A program made the position numbers and the translations under genes. Shown here piece by piece: positions 36,178 to 47,395 of a stretch of 64,000 nt of DNA. The notes beneath the pieces are model-generated. The model saw only the letters and a list, made by a program, of their open reading frames with translations, was not told the DNA's origin and ran no database searches. Positions within the stretch are counted from its first letter, which is position 1. The number at the start of each line of letters is the position of its first letter. Source of the stretch: Alitta virens (lineage: Eukaryota; Annelida; Polychaeta; Phyllodocida; Nereididae). The stretch covers positions 14,945,102 through 15,009,101 of the forward strand of contig OW028580.1 of the NCBI GenBank assembly GCA_932294295.1. Reading direction: 5' to 3'.

Positions 36178-37512
36178 ATGTACATGCATCAACCCCAACG
36201 AAATAGAGCCTTGCTACTACTAGCTGCTCAGGCCAATTATACACTTATTTTACAACTTGCTTGTATGGAAGCACTAGCTGAGGAGGAGGAGGAGGAGAGG
36301 AAGAGAGAAGAAGAAAGAGAACTGGCAGCCAGGAGGAGGAGGAGGAGGAGGTTTTGGGTGAAGCCTTGGCTGTTGAGAAGACCGCAGATGGGATATTATG
36401 ATCGTCTACTGAGAGAACTGTTCCACGAAGACACCCCAAGTTATACCAACTTTATGAGAATGGAACCAGCCATTTTCCGAGAGATCGTTGGCAAAATTGG
36501 TCATAGGATTAGAAAACAAAACAGCTGTATGAGGGAAGCTTTGGACCCAGGACACAGACTTGCCATCACCCTGCGCTATTTGGCAACTGGAAACAGCTAC
36601 AAGTCCCTCATGTATGGCTTTAGAGTGGCCCACAACACCATCAGCTTGATAATTCGAGAAGTCTGTGAAGCCATAATTGCAGAGTATTCCAATGAACTCC
36701 TGACCTGCCCCTCAACTCCAGAAGAGTGGAGAAAAGTCGCTGAACTATTCTTTTCGAGATGGAACTTTCCTCATTGTGTTGGAGCCATTGATGGAAAGCA
36801 TGTGGCCATCAGATGTCCTCCCAAAGGTGGTTCCGTGTACTACAACTACAAGGGATACCACTCCATTGTACTCATGGCTCTTGTGGATGCTGACTACAAG
36901 TTCCTTAATGTAGACTGTGGAGCTAACGGAGCTGGATCGGACGGAGGAGTATTTAGCACGACAGTCCTGAGGGAAGCACTTGAAGAAGGGACCCTTGGGT
37001 TACCGCCACCTGAACCAATCGTTCCTGGTGAAAGACCTCTTCCCTACTTCATTGTCGGAGATGATGCCTTTCCTTTGAAAACCTGGCTGATGAAGCCACT
37101 GCCCCTAAGAAACATGACCAAGGAGCAGAGGATATACAATTACCGACTCTCCCGGGCAAGAAGAATTGTGGAAAATGCATTTGGGATCCTTGCAGCAAGG
37201 TTCAGGTGTCTCCTGACTACAATGCCACAGAGGACCAAGACAGTGGAATCCATAGTCCTTGCATGCTGCTGCCTCCACAATCTGATGAGAGTAAGGTATC
37301 CAACTGCCCAGAACAACATGGTGGACCAGGAAGATCCAGTCACACATCTAATCACCCCAGGAATTTGGAGGGCAGCTGGAGAAATTGATGAAATGCCACC
37401 ACCCACTAGAGGCCATTCAATGACTGGTGCAGCCAAGAGTCAACGGCAGTACCTGGTAGACTATGTTAATTCAGAGGAAGGAAGTGTGCCATGGCAAGAT
37501 GACATGGTATAA
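36178..37512 (+). CDS. Harbinger transposase (DDE_Tnp_4 type)
   Basis: 444 residues, no intron needed. Order: acidic then basic N-terminal stretch (EEEEEE near 35-40, RRRRRRR near 52-58); a helix-turn-helix-like region about 125-166 (LAITLRYLATGNSYKSLMYG); catalytic DDE nuclease from about 200. The triad is visible as Asp205 in GAIDGKHV, Asp295 in VGDDAFPL and Glu332 in VENAFGIL, with Arg/Cys-rich RFRCL after it. This matches the family that cuts and pastes Harbinger elements into TWA sites, and the element's TAA duplications agree. The stop codon TAA overlaps an AATAAA signal (37511-37516), giving almost no 3' UTR. It ends facing the partner gene, whose product is expected to bring the transposase to the element ends and into the nucleus. 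No lesion is seen. Confidence 0.96.
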   Translation: MYMHQPQRNRALLLLAAQANYTLILQLACMEALAEEEEEERKREEERELAARRRRRRRFWVKPWLLRRPQMGYYDRLLRELFHEDTPSYTNFMRMEPAIFREIVGKIGHRIRKQNSCMREALDPGHRLAITLRYLATGNSYKSLMYGFRVAHNTISLIIREVCEAIIAEYSNELLTCPSTPEEWRKVAELFFSRWNFPHCVGAIDGKHVAIRCPPKGGSVYYNYKGYHSIVLMALVDADYKFLNVDCGANGAGSDGGVFSTTVLREALEEGTLGLPPPEPIVPGERPLPYFIVGDDAFPLKTWLMKPLPLRNMTKEQRIYNYRLSRARRIVENAFGILAARFRCLLTTMPQRTKTVESIVLACCCLHNLMRVRYPTAQNNMVDQEDPVTHLITPGIWRAAGEIDEMPPPTRGHSMTGAAKSQRQYLVDYVNSEEGSVPWQDDMV

Positions 37513-37528
37513 TAAAGAAACCACAAAA

Positions 37529-38190
37529 CAACCCCGGCCTTTTTCAAGGCCACCAAATCCTCCCAAAAGAGCAGACCATGTACACTTCTTGTGTAATAAA
37601 AAAAAAGTTCCTGTCTGACCCACACAAAATATTTTTTTGGTTCAGAAGTGCCGTAGTTGTTTCTTGTTCAGAAGTGCCGTACTTTTTTTTTTGTTCAGAA
37701 GTGCCGTACTTTCATTATTTTCATTGCAGTATAATAGAAAAAACTACGGCAGTTCTGAAGCAAAAAAAATAATACGGCACTTCTGAACAAGACACAACTA
37801 CGGCACTTCTGAACAAAAAAAAAGTACGGCACTTCTGAACAAGAAACAACTACGGCAGTTCTGAACCAAAAAAATGGTGTCTTCTTTGCTCAAAATTATT
37901 AAGTTAGTAACAAATTTGTTTGCTAAAGAAATATGAAAACAGTAAAGTGTGATAATATGCAATCTACTGAAAGATAGTTCAAGTGTATAATAAAGAAATA
38001 TTGTGATCTAATCCAAAGGAAATATGAACAAGTTTATTTTGTACTAAAATATTATTATTTTTTGGACAAAGATAGAGGAAAGTTTGGAGGGTTTTGGGAA
38101 CTTTTTTTTTTGATTGCTTGTTAACACAAATATGTGTACAAGGCGTGCTCTTTTGGGAGGATTTGGTGGCCTTGAAAAAGGCCGGGGTTG
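37529..38190. repeat. Nested palindrome between the two Harbinger genes
   Basis: Outer arms: 37529-37584 (CAACCCCGGCCTTTTTCAAG onward) and 38135-38190, complementary with few mismatches. Inner arms: TTCAGAAGTGCCGTA three times at 37641-37709, and its complement TACGGCACTTCTGAA or close variants four times at 37744-37866. The outer right arm is extended by four 26-bp repeats GGCCTTGAAAAAGGCCGGGG from 38168 to about 38270. The palindrome lies exactly where the two convergent genes end. Confidence 0.85.
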
Positions 38191-38284
38191 TTTGGCCTCG
38201 AAAAAGGCCGTGGTTGTTTGGCCTTGAAAAAGGCCGGGGTTGTTTGGCCTTGAAAAAGGCCGGGGTTGTCTACAAGTTGGTTGT

Positions 38285-39450
38285 CTACAAGTTGAGATAC
38301 TGGCTCATATTGAGTGGTGTTGAGCTACTAGGTGGCATTTCAGAAATCATCGACGGAGGGCCAGAAGGAGGCAGTGAAGATGGTCCAGCTGCAGTTGCAG
38401 GTGGCCAATTCTTTTGTGGACTCAGGATGGTCGTGTACTGAAGCCCAGGAGGAGGAGGAGGAGGAGGAGCGAAGAACTGCTGCTGGTGCTGCTGCTGGTG
38501 CTGCTGCTGGTGGTGCTGCTGCTGGTGCTGCTGCTGGTGCTGCTGGTGCTGGGGTTGCTGTGGCTGCCTTCTGTTCCTCATAAGGTTTCCTTTTAATTGG
38601 AAAATCATAGGCATCAGCTGCGTATGAAAGTCATCGAATGTGTCCGTGTCCATCATCAGGCACTCCGCAACGATGTAGTCTCCCATCGCCCGGATTCTCC
38701 TTTCGTGGAGATCTACTGGATGACGAGGAGGAGGAGGAGGAGCAGCAGCAGCCATTTGGTGAAAAGATGCCTGCAGGGCACCTGTTGAGCTCCTGGCCAA
38801 TTCCATGAGCTCGTCCATTCTTCTTTGCTGATGGGGTTCCTCCTGGGGTTGCTGTCTACGTTTCTTGTAGGGGCCGCCCTTGGAACGCTTGGCAGGAGCT
38901 GGGGGGATATCCATGGAAATATCCGGGTCATCCGAAATCTCCAGGGGCCCGAATTCTTCTGCAGCACTGCTGCTGTTATCTTTTGCAAGTCTTTTTGAAA
39001 GAACATTGCTTCCTTGTCGACTGGGAATTCTAGTGATATGGTCAACTAGAAATCCGAAGTTGGCACATATCCACTGTTCTTTCTCCGTGGGATTTCTCTT
39101 GGCAGTTCCGGATGGCCCCTGCCTCATAAGTTTTCCGGCACTAGTCCTGATGGATTCAAGCCAAGTCCTGAGTTGCAAACCGGTGCAGGGAACACTCAAC
39201 TTGGCAGCCATTGCATTAAGGAGGGCCGTCTTCTTCCCGGTGTCCTTGTAATCCGATAGGGTCCGGTCATAAAATATCGGGTGGTCCCTGTACCAATCCG
39301 CAACTTCCTGTTCATCCTGGTGTGGCAGGAAGAGCTTATCCTGCTTCTTCCGAGGCTCATTTCCTCTACCTGAGAAAACAGGTGATGCAGGACCTGCAGA
39401 GCGAGCAGGTGAAGTGTCAGGAGAAGTTGCAGGTGCAGGAGCAGGCGCAG

Positions 39451-39484
<34 letters not shown>

Positions 39485-39763
39485 AGACTTCTCGGACTCA
39501 TCCGTGCTGGCAGCATCTGAGGATGACCTCGTGGCAATTTTTCGTCTCTTGGCAGGTACAGTACGCTTGGCAGGTACAGTCCGCTTGGCAGGTGCAGACT
39601 TCTTCACCATCTTCTCCTTCACAGGAAGAGCACTCTTCTTCTTTGATGAAGCAGAAGATACTTCATCATCGCTGGCTTGAAGTGAAGAGAGCGATTTCTC
39701 TGTGTCCTCAGCAGGAACTGCAGTTGTCCTGGTCCTAGGTGCAGTAATTTTCTTCATCGGCAT
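38285..39763 (-). CDS. Harbinger partner: Myb/SANT-MADF-like DNA-binding protein
   Basis: 492 residues from ATG at 39763. The N-terminus has a repeated basic motif (PAKRTVPAKRTVPAKRRK, 58-75) suitable as a nuclear localisation signal, then an Ala-Pro repeat (94-112). The DNA-binding domain spans about 144-250: LFLPHQDEQEVADWYRDHPI, YDRTLSDYKDTGKK, a conserved Trp (WLESIR) and FGFLVDHI. This is the pattern of the Myb/SANT-like protein paired with Harbinger transposases. The C-terminal half is disordered, with a His/Gln-rich run and proline runs. In the family this protein binds the element's ends and helps the transposase enter the nucleus; here that is inferred from domain and context. No frameshift or stop. 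Confidence 0.93.
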
Positions 39764-39850
39764 GATAAAAAATATTTTCTGGAGCAGTGTATTCTTTGTC
39801 TTCTCAATTTGGTAGCAAGATGCTGAATGATCTGATAGCCACTGGTCAAT

Positions 39851-39859
39851 CTTTATATA
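39851..39859 (-). promoter_or_regulatory. TATA box of the Harbinger partner gene
   Basis: TATATAAAG on the minus strand, about 90 bp before the ATG at 39763. Confidence 0.55.
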
Positions 39860-39969
39860 CTGCCTGGATAACGTACCCCGCTGTGATTACATAATAAACC
39901 CAGCTCATTGCGTCATTGCGTCGCATTGGATCCACACAGGATGACACTGGGCAAACACGATTGCTTGCT

Positions 39970-40215
39970 ATGCAAGCCGGCGGGTTAACCGTGGAAGCCG
40001 CCGGGCTAACCGTCAAAGCCGTCGGGTTAACCGTCAAAGCCGGCGGGTTAACCGTAGAACCCCTCAACAAGCCGCCGGCTTTACTAAAGGGTGAATTTAG
40101 GGACGGTTAATTGGCGGGTTCTACGGGTCGCCCGCCGGCTTCTACGGGTCACCCGCCGGCTTTTACGGGTCACCCGCCGGCTTCTACGGGTCACCCGCCG
40201 GCTTCCACGGTTTTT
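39970..40215. repeat. Harbinger right subterminal GC-rich repeats
   Basis: Tandem CGGGTTAACCGTCAAAGCCG units followed by ACGGGTCACCCGCCGGCTTC units, in the opposite overall sense to the left array. A poly-T run (40210-40229) follows. Confidence 0.75.
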
Positions 40216-40397
40216 TTTTTTTTTTTTTTCACCCGTGAGATTTCTACGGTTGTGCCATGCAAGCATGGCACAACCGGCTACCGGGGCTGGGTTTCGCGGC
40301 TTGGCCAAGGGTCCCACGGGTGCTTGACGGGTATCCACGGGTATCCACGGGTGGCCGTATTGGGGCCGCCGGCTTCGAGCCGGGTAGCGATTTCTGC

Positions 40398-40455
40398 AAC
40401 TATTACGTAATACTACGGGTTCACTACGGCACAACCGGCCCGTGTGACAGGGGCT
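40398..40455 (-). repeat. Harbinger right terminal inverted repeat (58 bp)
   Basis: Ends CGTGTGACAGGGGCT and is followed by the TAA duplication. Confidence 0.97.
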
Positions 40456-40458
40456 TAA

Positions 40459-40795
40459 GGCTATGTAGATAAGAATATTGCTTAATTGATGCCTAAATGC
40501 TCAGAAAGAAAGGAAACTGGCTGATTTATGCAAACAGATTTTAAGAATGATCTTCTGTGGATTTAAGATTCAGCCTTAAAATAATACCCTTTCAGGCAGA
40601 ATAAACAATGATGTTTAAGATTTAATAAGCTTCTTTTCACCATTTGTGGGAAGACTTTGGCTACAGAAATAGTGGAATTTCCTACCATATATTGAATGGG
40701 TCTTTTGCATGTGTGACATATGTTTGTGTTTACACTGATTGATGGACAAATCTAAACATTTTTAGTCTTGGTCTAGTGGTAATGCTATAGGGAAA
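40459..40795. other. Non-coding stretch, nothing recognised
   Basis: Short spacer between the Harbinger and a SINE. Confidence 0.4.
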
Positions 40796-40805
40796 CCCAA
40801 CTCTA

Positions 40806-41001
40806 TTGGGTGGGTGGGTGGGTGGACAGGGTTTTACGTCCTGTATTTCAGCACCTGATGGACTGATTAGGACAGGCAGGGACCATGGCGATGAGATGAT
40901 GGATGAAACAGCCATCCAACTTAGGCTCGACTGGGAATCGAACCCGGGACCCAGTGGTTGGAAGCCCAGCGTGCTACCACTGAGCTAGGCCCCCCAGCCC
41001 T
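40806..41001 (-). mobile_element. SINE family 1, full length
   Basis: Starts with a GGGTGGGTGGG tail and ends in the tRNA-like head (CTACCACTGAGCTAGGCCCC). TSD CCCAACTCTA lies at 40796-40805 and 41002-41011. Confidence 0.93.
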
Positions 41002-41011
41002 CCCAACTCTA

Positions 41012-41809
41012 GTGGTACTAGTTTTTAGCTGGGTACGATTTATGGGCTGGATACAGTAGGAGTAGTAGGTTTTATTGATTTAAATGATGTCCAATAATTA
41101 TAAAGTACACAGTCAAACTGCCTTTATATTACAGCCAGCTGTACATGGCCAAATGTGGAAAACCCATGGTTTGTTGTGATATTAATGAACATGCCATTTT
41201 TTTTTTTGCCTTTTTTTTGGGGCGCCTTCACCCTGTTCTTCGGCTTTTAAACCTTAACTTCGCAGGTTTATTTACAGCAGATTTCATATACTTAGAAACT
41301 GGCTCCAGACGTGACGTCATGTAAATCCAGATCACCCATTGGCTGATGGAATGTATGTCTTAAAGAATTCACTTCTGTACTGTTTTTTTTTATTAAACAG
41401 TCAACAACGATTAGGAAAACCACAATAAAGGAAACACTTTACAAGAACTAACTAACCGAGTGGAAAAATATGCTCAGGCCAAAGTACTACCAAACTTTTT
41501 GGCTTTTTAGAATTTCTTGCATGGAATTTGACTTAAAGTTGTTCTTTTCACTAGTTACTTGCAAGGAAAGCCACAAAATCCTCTCACTTTGAGAGTGTCA
41601 GCTTAAGCCTTTTGATCTCCTTCTATTTGATCTACAAATGACTAGAGGATGTTTTTTATTTCTAGGAGATTAGATTGAGTAATCTCTAGTCAAGCCGAAG
41701 TATATTGGTCTTTCAGTCTGCAGGCTTGTTCAGTACAGCGTAATCCTGTATTTAAGACCATCTCACTAGTAATACCGATATATATGGTTTAACCAACTTC
41801 ATTAATTCA
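41012..41809. other. Non-coding stretch with repeat fragments
   Basis: A single ACATGGCCAAATGTGG MITE end lies at 41145-41163. A half copy of the GACGTCATGTAAATCCAG family lies near 41311-41345. No gene. Confidence 0.45.
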
Positions 41810-41963
41810 TACATGGCCAAATGTGCCACGTGCGTATACCATGAGAAGGATAAACGCATGGAAAACGCATGGTTTTTGTCTAATTAAAATGAGGTGAAAA
41901 CCATGCTTTTCCATCCTTCTATCTAAACGCATGGAAAATGCACGTGGCACATTTGGCCATGTA
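41810..41963. mobile_element. MITE, ACATGGCCAAATGTG family, copy 2
   Basis: 154 bp with ends TACATGGCCAAATGTGCCAC and GTGGCACATTTGGCCATGTA, perfectly inverted. The inner AAACGCATGGAAAA arms also pair. Target site TA. Confidence 0.92.
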
Positions 41964-44900
41964 TGCAGTTTGCATCACAGTTCGGCCCACCTCACAAGTA
42001 AAGCAGTGCCTCAGTTAACCGTCATGAAAACCGCAAATATTAATCATAACCATAGTTGTAACATGATAAAAGACCATTAAGTTATGAATTATGAGAGACT
42101 TAAAATTGATATAAAATCACAGCATAAACAAATTAAACAGTAAAAATATGAAATAATTAACAGCTATATTCAATATCACGTCGTTTGGTAAAAATTGCAT
42201 GGCAGGCTTTAGCAACATAAACAAAAATAGTTGGAAAACTTCAAATAAAACTTAATTTTTCCATATCACAATATAGTCAAGAAAGTCATGGCAGTGTTCT
42301 ATTATCTTCAGAAAAATCTCCTCAATTTCTCTCAATTCACAAAAATTTTGTCGTTATGGACACGAAAATACAATTACTAGAATATAATTGGGTCCAAAAA
42401 GTGTTGTTCTTTATTGTGAGGTGTTCTTAATAGTAAGGTGGTCTTAAAGAGGTTCCACTGTATTGGCTTTTCACTCAATAGCCTGAATGGATATAAGTTC
42501 TCTTGGAAATCTGTCTAAACTGTTAGTCGAGAACAGACCGGTGAAAATTTCAATTTCCAAGACTTGTCACTATAATTTTCACAGCCTTCTGGATAATCAC
42601 AGAGATCACCTTCAAAAATACTAGGTATCACAATCCTTTCAAAGTGTCACTGAAGATTGGATACACACATTTTCTTCCCAATCATAAGCAATATAGTTCA
42701 TTGGATTCTCTGATGCTTGAAATTCAAGAAGGAGCCTTCAAAGAGGTCTGTCCTTTTTCCAGATGAATTTTGCAATATCAAAGTGTGTGTATAATCTGTG
42801 AAGTGCTTTAATCCCAAGAATTTTGAGAATCTCTGTGTGGTTTACTCCACGAATGTGAAATTTCCAAGGAGTGTGTTTGAAATACAGACTTCAGGCAACA
42901 TAACAAAAATTATAATGCAGATAGGCACCATTATTTGAGTGCAAAATTGTGTTTGCTTGTCTGTCTGCCTTACTGTACCTTTGATGTTTCGCTGCACTTA
43001 CAAAAAAGTCATTCGGTTTTCTTTGAAAAATACCAAATGTTTTCTCTGTCCCAAAGTAACACGAGGCAGTAAACTACATTAAGATAAAGGTCATTCAGTT
43101 TTCTTGAAAAATACATAATTTTCTTTCTGTACCAGATTAACATGAGACTACATTACCAACGATCATTTGATTATAGAAAATATACTGATAATAAATAATA
43201 CAAATACAATAGGAATTTACTATTAGTACCTTTGCCTCATTCCACTTATAAGTTAAGTACTGCTGTTATGAAAGAGGTTAAGTAAAAATGTGAAAAAAAA
43301 AGAAGACATTTTCCTTCCATGTTACTATTCAATCAACACGAAATACAATGTTTATAAACAGACAGAATTTTTATATTAATTCTTCTTATTCAAATTTGAA
43401 ACTTGTCTATTATATGGAAAAGTAAAAAATGAATATAAACAAATTTGGCTGCAAACGTATGCATTGATTCATATGTTACATTTGCCAAATCTTGCACACT
43501 ATGTGGGTATAGATGCTCATGATATTGACAGAACAAGTACTTCATATTGACAGATGACTGGCAGATATTTTAGGATTTGTAGCTGTTCCAAGTGTCATGG
43601 AACCCCAGCATCTCTCATAGGGCTTATTTAAAAGAGCTGGCGCAACATGAACGACTTTGGCAAGCGAGGTGCAATGTTTGATACAAGAGCATCAGAAACA
43701 CGGGACCCGCTTCTCGCTGTCAATAACATTGGCCTGTGAAGATACCCAACAAAATATTGATACACCCTTGGCACTACCAGTAAGCAGTGTTGCAAAAAAT
43801 TATGAGCAGACTCACAGTATGCATATCACTGATAAAATAGAGTTGAACAGAATCACATTTCGTATTGCATTAGACTCAAGACTCAAGACGAATTTATTTG
43901 CCTTCATACAGGTGACAATAATATCATAAAGTTGAAGCAATCAATATAATCTATTTACAGCGTATAAGAGGCCAGGAGGAACACTTTAAGACACATGAAT
44001 AGCATCGCTATCAAGTGCCCTCCTGGTTTTCCGAGAGATCCAAGCAAATCATTATTGGTAAATGACAATGGCATATTTATTTTACATTACATAAATGAAG
44101 ATGTTTGGTAGGATGTCCCTAAGATTGTTTGAAATCAAGCATGGCTGTAAGAAGGAGATCACTGAGCCCATGTTATCTTTTTGATGACATTCACATGCTA
44201 TATCCAACTGAGCATTTTAATGCGGCCATATCATTTGGATGACATTCACACATGCTGCACTATGACTGAGCATTTTTAAGTGGCCATTTATGGGTAGTCA
44301 GTAGTCTCCTTCCCACAAACTTGATGACTCAAAATTATATTGTATCGTACAATATTTGAATTGGATGCAAGGCCTGATCAAGTAAATGAAATTCAAATGC
44401 TATTTAAGCTAAAAATAAGTCATTATATTTTCAATGAAGATTATTCAATCAGAGAAAGAGAAGAAGAATCCCGGGGGAACCGACAGTCACAAAAAGGCAT
44501 ACCATAAGGAGGGGGAAAGAAGAATCCCTGTGGGAACCCCACAGAAAACACAAAAAGGGAAAATTTGCAAAAGACAGGACAAGAAGAGGACAGTTTGGGT
44601 TGCAGGGAATTACTTTAACCTGTATATTGACAAATGTAGCAATTTATAATTGAACAACTTGTGTCATATTTACTAATAAGGTCATTCTTAGCATATAGCA
44701 TTCTTAGAAGTTGTTTTTATACTTTTTAATACAAGTTTAATACTTACTGCTGCAAGTGACTGTTGTATGACACTGTGAAATTTTATATTTTTAAATTTTT
44801 TTGATAACAAAATTTTGAGGAATAAGCTGCTGTTATTAAACGGTTTTTATTACCCTTTTTTTAAATTCTCTCATAATTCTTTTATATGATGGCTTTACGC

Positions 44901-45195
44901 AAACCCCTGTCAATCTGTTGTTTTTATAGAGATATAAAGGTGAGACTCAAATAAAATATTTTGATGTTGACTTGATTTTGTTGATAAAAGGGTTTACGGA
45001 TATCCAACATTTACAATAATAAGTGTAGGTCACTTTGTATTGGATTAAGTAGGACTGAAAAGCTTTAGAAAATGTTCACTTCAGCTAGCTAGGCTGATCC
45101 ATAGACACAATGTATATAAAACCATATTTGGATGTATTAAATTGGGTCCATTTTGTGATTTTATGAATTGTTACATCTTCATGACCGGATCACAG
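41964..45195. other. 3.2-kb non-coding stretch, nothing recognised
   Basis: Short ORFs (43657-43929, 44434-44649) lack family features. Weakly repetitive segments near 43010-43140 (TTCAGTTTTCTTGAAAAATAC type) occur twice. No gene can be supported. Confidence 0.4.
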
Positions 45196-45308
45196 TCCCT
45201 CTTCATGAGCTACATCCCAGCTGGATGTCGATCACATGAGACATTAAATTGGAGGTGCCTTGTTCTTGGTGTCTATGCTGAGGTAAAAAAAGACTCCACC
45301 CATGGGGT
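45196..45308 (+). mobile_element. SINE family 2 fragment
   Basis: CTTCATGAGCTACATCCCAG through CTCCACCCATGGGGTAATAG, headless. Confidence 0.65.
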
Positions 45309-45311
45309 AAT

Positions 45312-45482
45312 AGTGGTGGATTAGGGCTTTACATCCTGTATTTCTGCACCTGATGGGCTAATTAGGACAGGCAGGGACCATGGCAATGAGACAAAGGATG
45401 AAACAGCCATCCAACATAGGCTCGACTGGGAATTGAACCCGGGACCTCTAGCGCGCAACCACTGAGCAAGACCCCCACCCCC
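45312..45482 (-). mobile_element. SINE family 1 copy
   Basis: GTGGATTAGGGCTTTACATCC through the tRNA-like head (CAACCACTGAGCAAGACCCCC), with a small deletion in the anticodon arm. It lies inside or next to the family 2 fragment: CCACCCATGGGGTAA occurs on both sides, at 45296 and 45482, and is probably its TSD. Confidence 0.85.
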
Positions 45483-45801
45483 ACCCATGGGGTAAACAAC
45501 AAGCCTTATCATCATCACAGCTGTCTCTGTCAGCTGGTCTAAATATACTGGATAAACTTCAGACCCATATGTTTCATAATGCATTGTATTTCACATCCAT
45601 CTAACGATTGTAATTTCGCTAAGTACTGATACCGGTTTTGCAATTTCTTATATTCCTCAGAACCAACATGGACAATACCAAGTACCATATATAAAATGAA
45701 AGTATATGATTTGTTGGTTGCATAAGGAGTGCATTGTACATTTAAGATGACATTATATTGCCCACGGATGAAAATATGGCAAGGTAATCAGAAATTTACA
45801 A
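45483..45801. other. Non-coding spacer
   Basis: Nothing recognised. Confidence 0.4.
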
Positions 45802-45983
45802 AATGGCGTTCTGTCCTGTCAAGAGATGGAGCTACGACCACACAGGTCTCGCAATTGTTCAATGACGTCATCAACAAAAGGTCAATCAGTGCATTTGATG
45901 ACGTTACAGTTGGATGACGTCATTAAACAATAGCAAGACCGGTGTGGTCGTAGCTCCATCTCTCGACAGGACAGAACGCCATT
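45802..45983. mobile_element. 182-bp palindromic MITE, AATGGCGTTCTGTCCTGTC ends
   Basis: The left arm AATGGCGTTCTGTCCTGTC and GGAGCTACGACCACAC are matched by the right arm GTGTGGTCGTAGCTCC and GACAGGACAGAACGCCATT. Near the centre, TGACGTCAT occurs on both arms. Almost the whole element folds as a single hairpin. Confidence 0.88.
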
Positions 45984-46037
45984 GCTAAAATTAATCACTT
46001 TTATTGATATTTTCTGCTATGTCATAATAGATATGGC

Positions 46038-46181
46038 TACATGGCCAAATGTGCTATGCGCGATTTCCATGCGTTTGGATAAACGCATGGTTTTCACCTC
46101 ATTTTAATCAGGCAAAAATCATGAGTTTTCCATGCGTTTATCCTTCTCATGGAAAACGCACGTGGCACATTTGGCCATGTA
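46038..46181. mobile_element. MITE, ACATGGCCAAATGTG family, copy 3
   Basis: Ends TACATGGCCAAATGTGC and GGCACATTTGGCCATGTA. Same internal arms as copies 1 and 2, with a 10-bp shorter left arm. Target site TA. Confidence 0.9.
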
Positions 46182-47204
46182 GTAGCCTAATGAAATGGAT
46201 ATCACTTGAAAGCACACATTGTTAGCTTTTCTTTTGGTAGATAACATGTGATGATAAACACTAAATTGAATAGTGTTATGGGCCCATAACCCAACCTACC
46301 TCTAATGCTTTAATTTAACGATGAGTTCCGAGAGAAACAGGGCTGAGTTTCCAAGAAAGCTACCATGCAGGAAGGGCGCTCCAACCTTTTTGTGAACTAC
46401 AGACATAGGGCTATCATAAAAACATAGTGGCATTCAGTGCCCCCAGATGGTACCACCAAAAAATAGTCTGGCTCCTGGACTAAAACAGTATAATTATATT
46501 ATTCTTTCTTGTTTCCTGTAGAAAATTGACCTTTCATCTCTGTTTGTTGTCTGTTTTTATTTCTGAATTCAGAAACCTAGATGAAATAACACAAAGTAAG
46601 TTAAAAAATGCGTATCTCGCACCCGAAAAAAGTTGGCAAAACCTCTTTCATATTAGTGGTGCTATAAATGGACACTGCACCAGATATTCTTCATTAGCCC
46701 TCTAGGAAGAATTGAATACGTGCCTTTTTGGCTGTTTCTCTGTCTGGCTTGACAACCATTGGCATGCCAAATTCAGGCCTAATGCATACCCTGATGTTAG
46801 CCTGACAGATTCATTATCATGTACATGACACAGCAGAAAAATGTCAGTACATCCTTCACTAACAGGCATAAATGTCAGTGCAGAGTACATACATAATTAT
46901 GGTGCTTCTTGTCATTGCTGAAGCAATCATAAATCATATCTAAGAAGATTCATTAGTTGGTATCTCCAATTAGTCCAAAAAACTGCCTATCGGTGCACGC
47001 TTACAAATGACAGCATTGTTTTGGTCTAATCTGTTATATAACTTGTAGTAGGAATCATAATAAATGTCCACTTTTTTTTGGGGGGGGGGGGGGTCATATT
47101 TTGCTATACTTAAAGGAAGGTTAGCAACGAGTCAGACCCCAATTTTCTAGCTGATACAAACACTCCTCTCAAACAATTAACATTTCCTGTACTCCATAGT
47201 AATT
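46182..47204. other. Non-coding stretch with a poly-G run
   Basis: TTTTTTTT next to a G14 run at about 47071-47093. No gene. Confidence 0.4.
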
Positions 47205-47381
47205 GTGGGGGCCTAGCTCAGTGGTAGCATGCTGGGCTTCCAACCACTGGGTCCCGGGTTCAATTCCCGGTCGAGCCTATGTTGGATGGCTGTTTCATCC
47301 TTCGTCTCATTGCCATGGTCCCTGCCTGTCCTAATTAGCCCATCAGGTTGGACGTAAAGCCCTAATCCACCCACCCCACCA
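47205..47381 (+). mobile_element. SINE family 1, full length
   Basis: tRNA-like head (A box CTAGCTCAGTGG, B box GGTTCAATTCC), body and CCACCCACCCCACC-type tail. TSD ACTCCATAGTAATT lies at 47191-47204 and 47382-47395. Confidence 0.93.
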
Positions 47382-47395
47382 ACTCCATAGTAATT

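Larger units (their letters stand above)
35771..40455. mobile_element. Complete PIF/Harbinger DNA transposon, 4,685 bp
   Basis: Bounded by TAA duplications (35768-35770, 40456-40458) and perfect 58-bp terminal inverted repeats. It holds the two genes usual for the superfamily, a DDE transposase (plus) and a Myb/SANT- or MADF-like DNA-binding protein (minus), convergently arranged and both intact. Each has an upstream TATA box. GC-rich subterminal repeats lie inside both ends. Identical TIRs, a clean TSD and open reading frames indicate recent insertion and potential autonomy. Confidence 0.97.

Noticed and set aside
38332..39738. Several plus-strand ORFs of 60-138 codons opposite the Harbinger partner gene
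   Set aside because: They are low-complexity antisense shadows of Gln-, Pro- and Ala-rich codons in a well-supported minus-strand gene.
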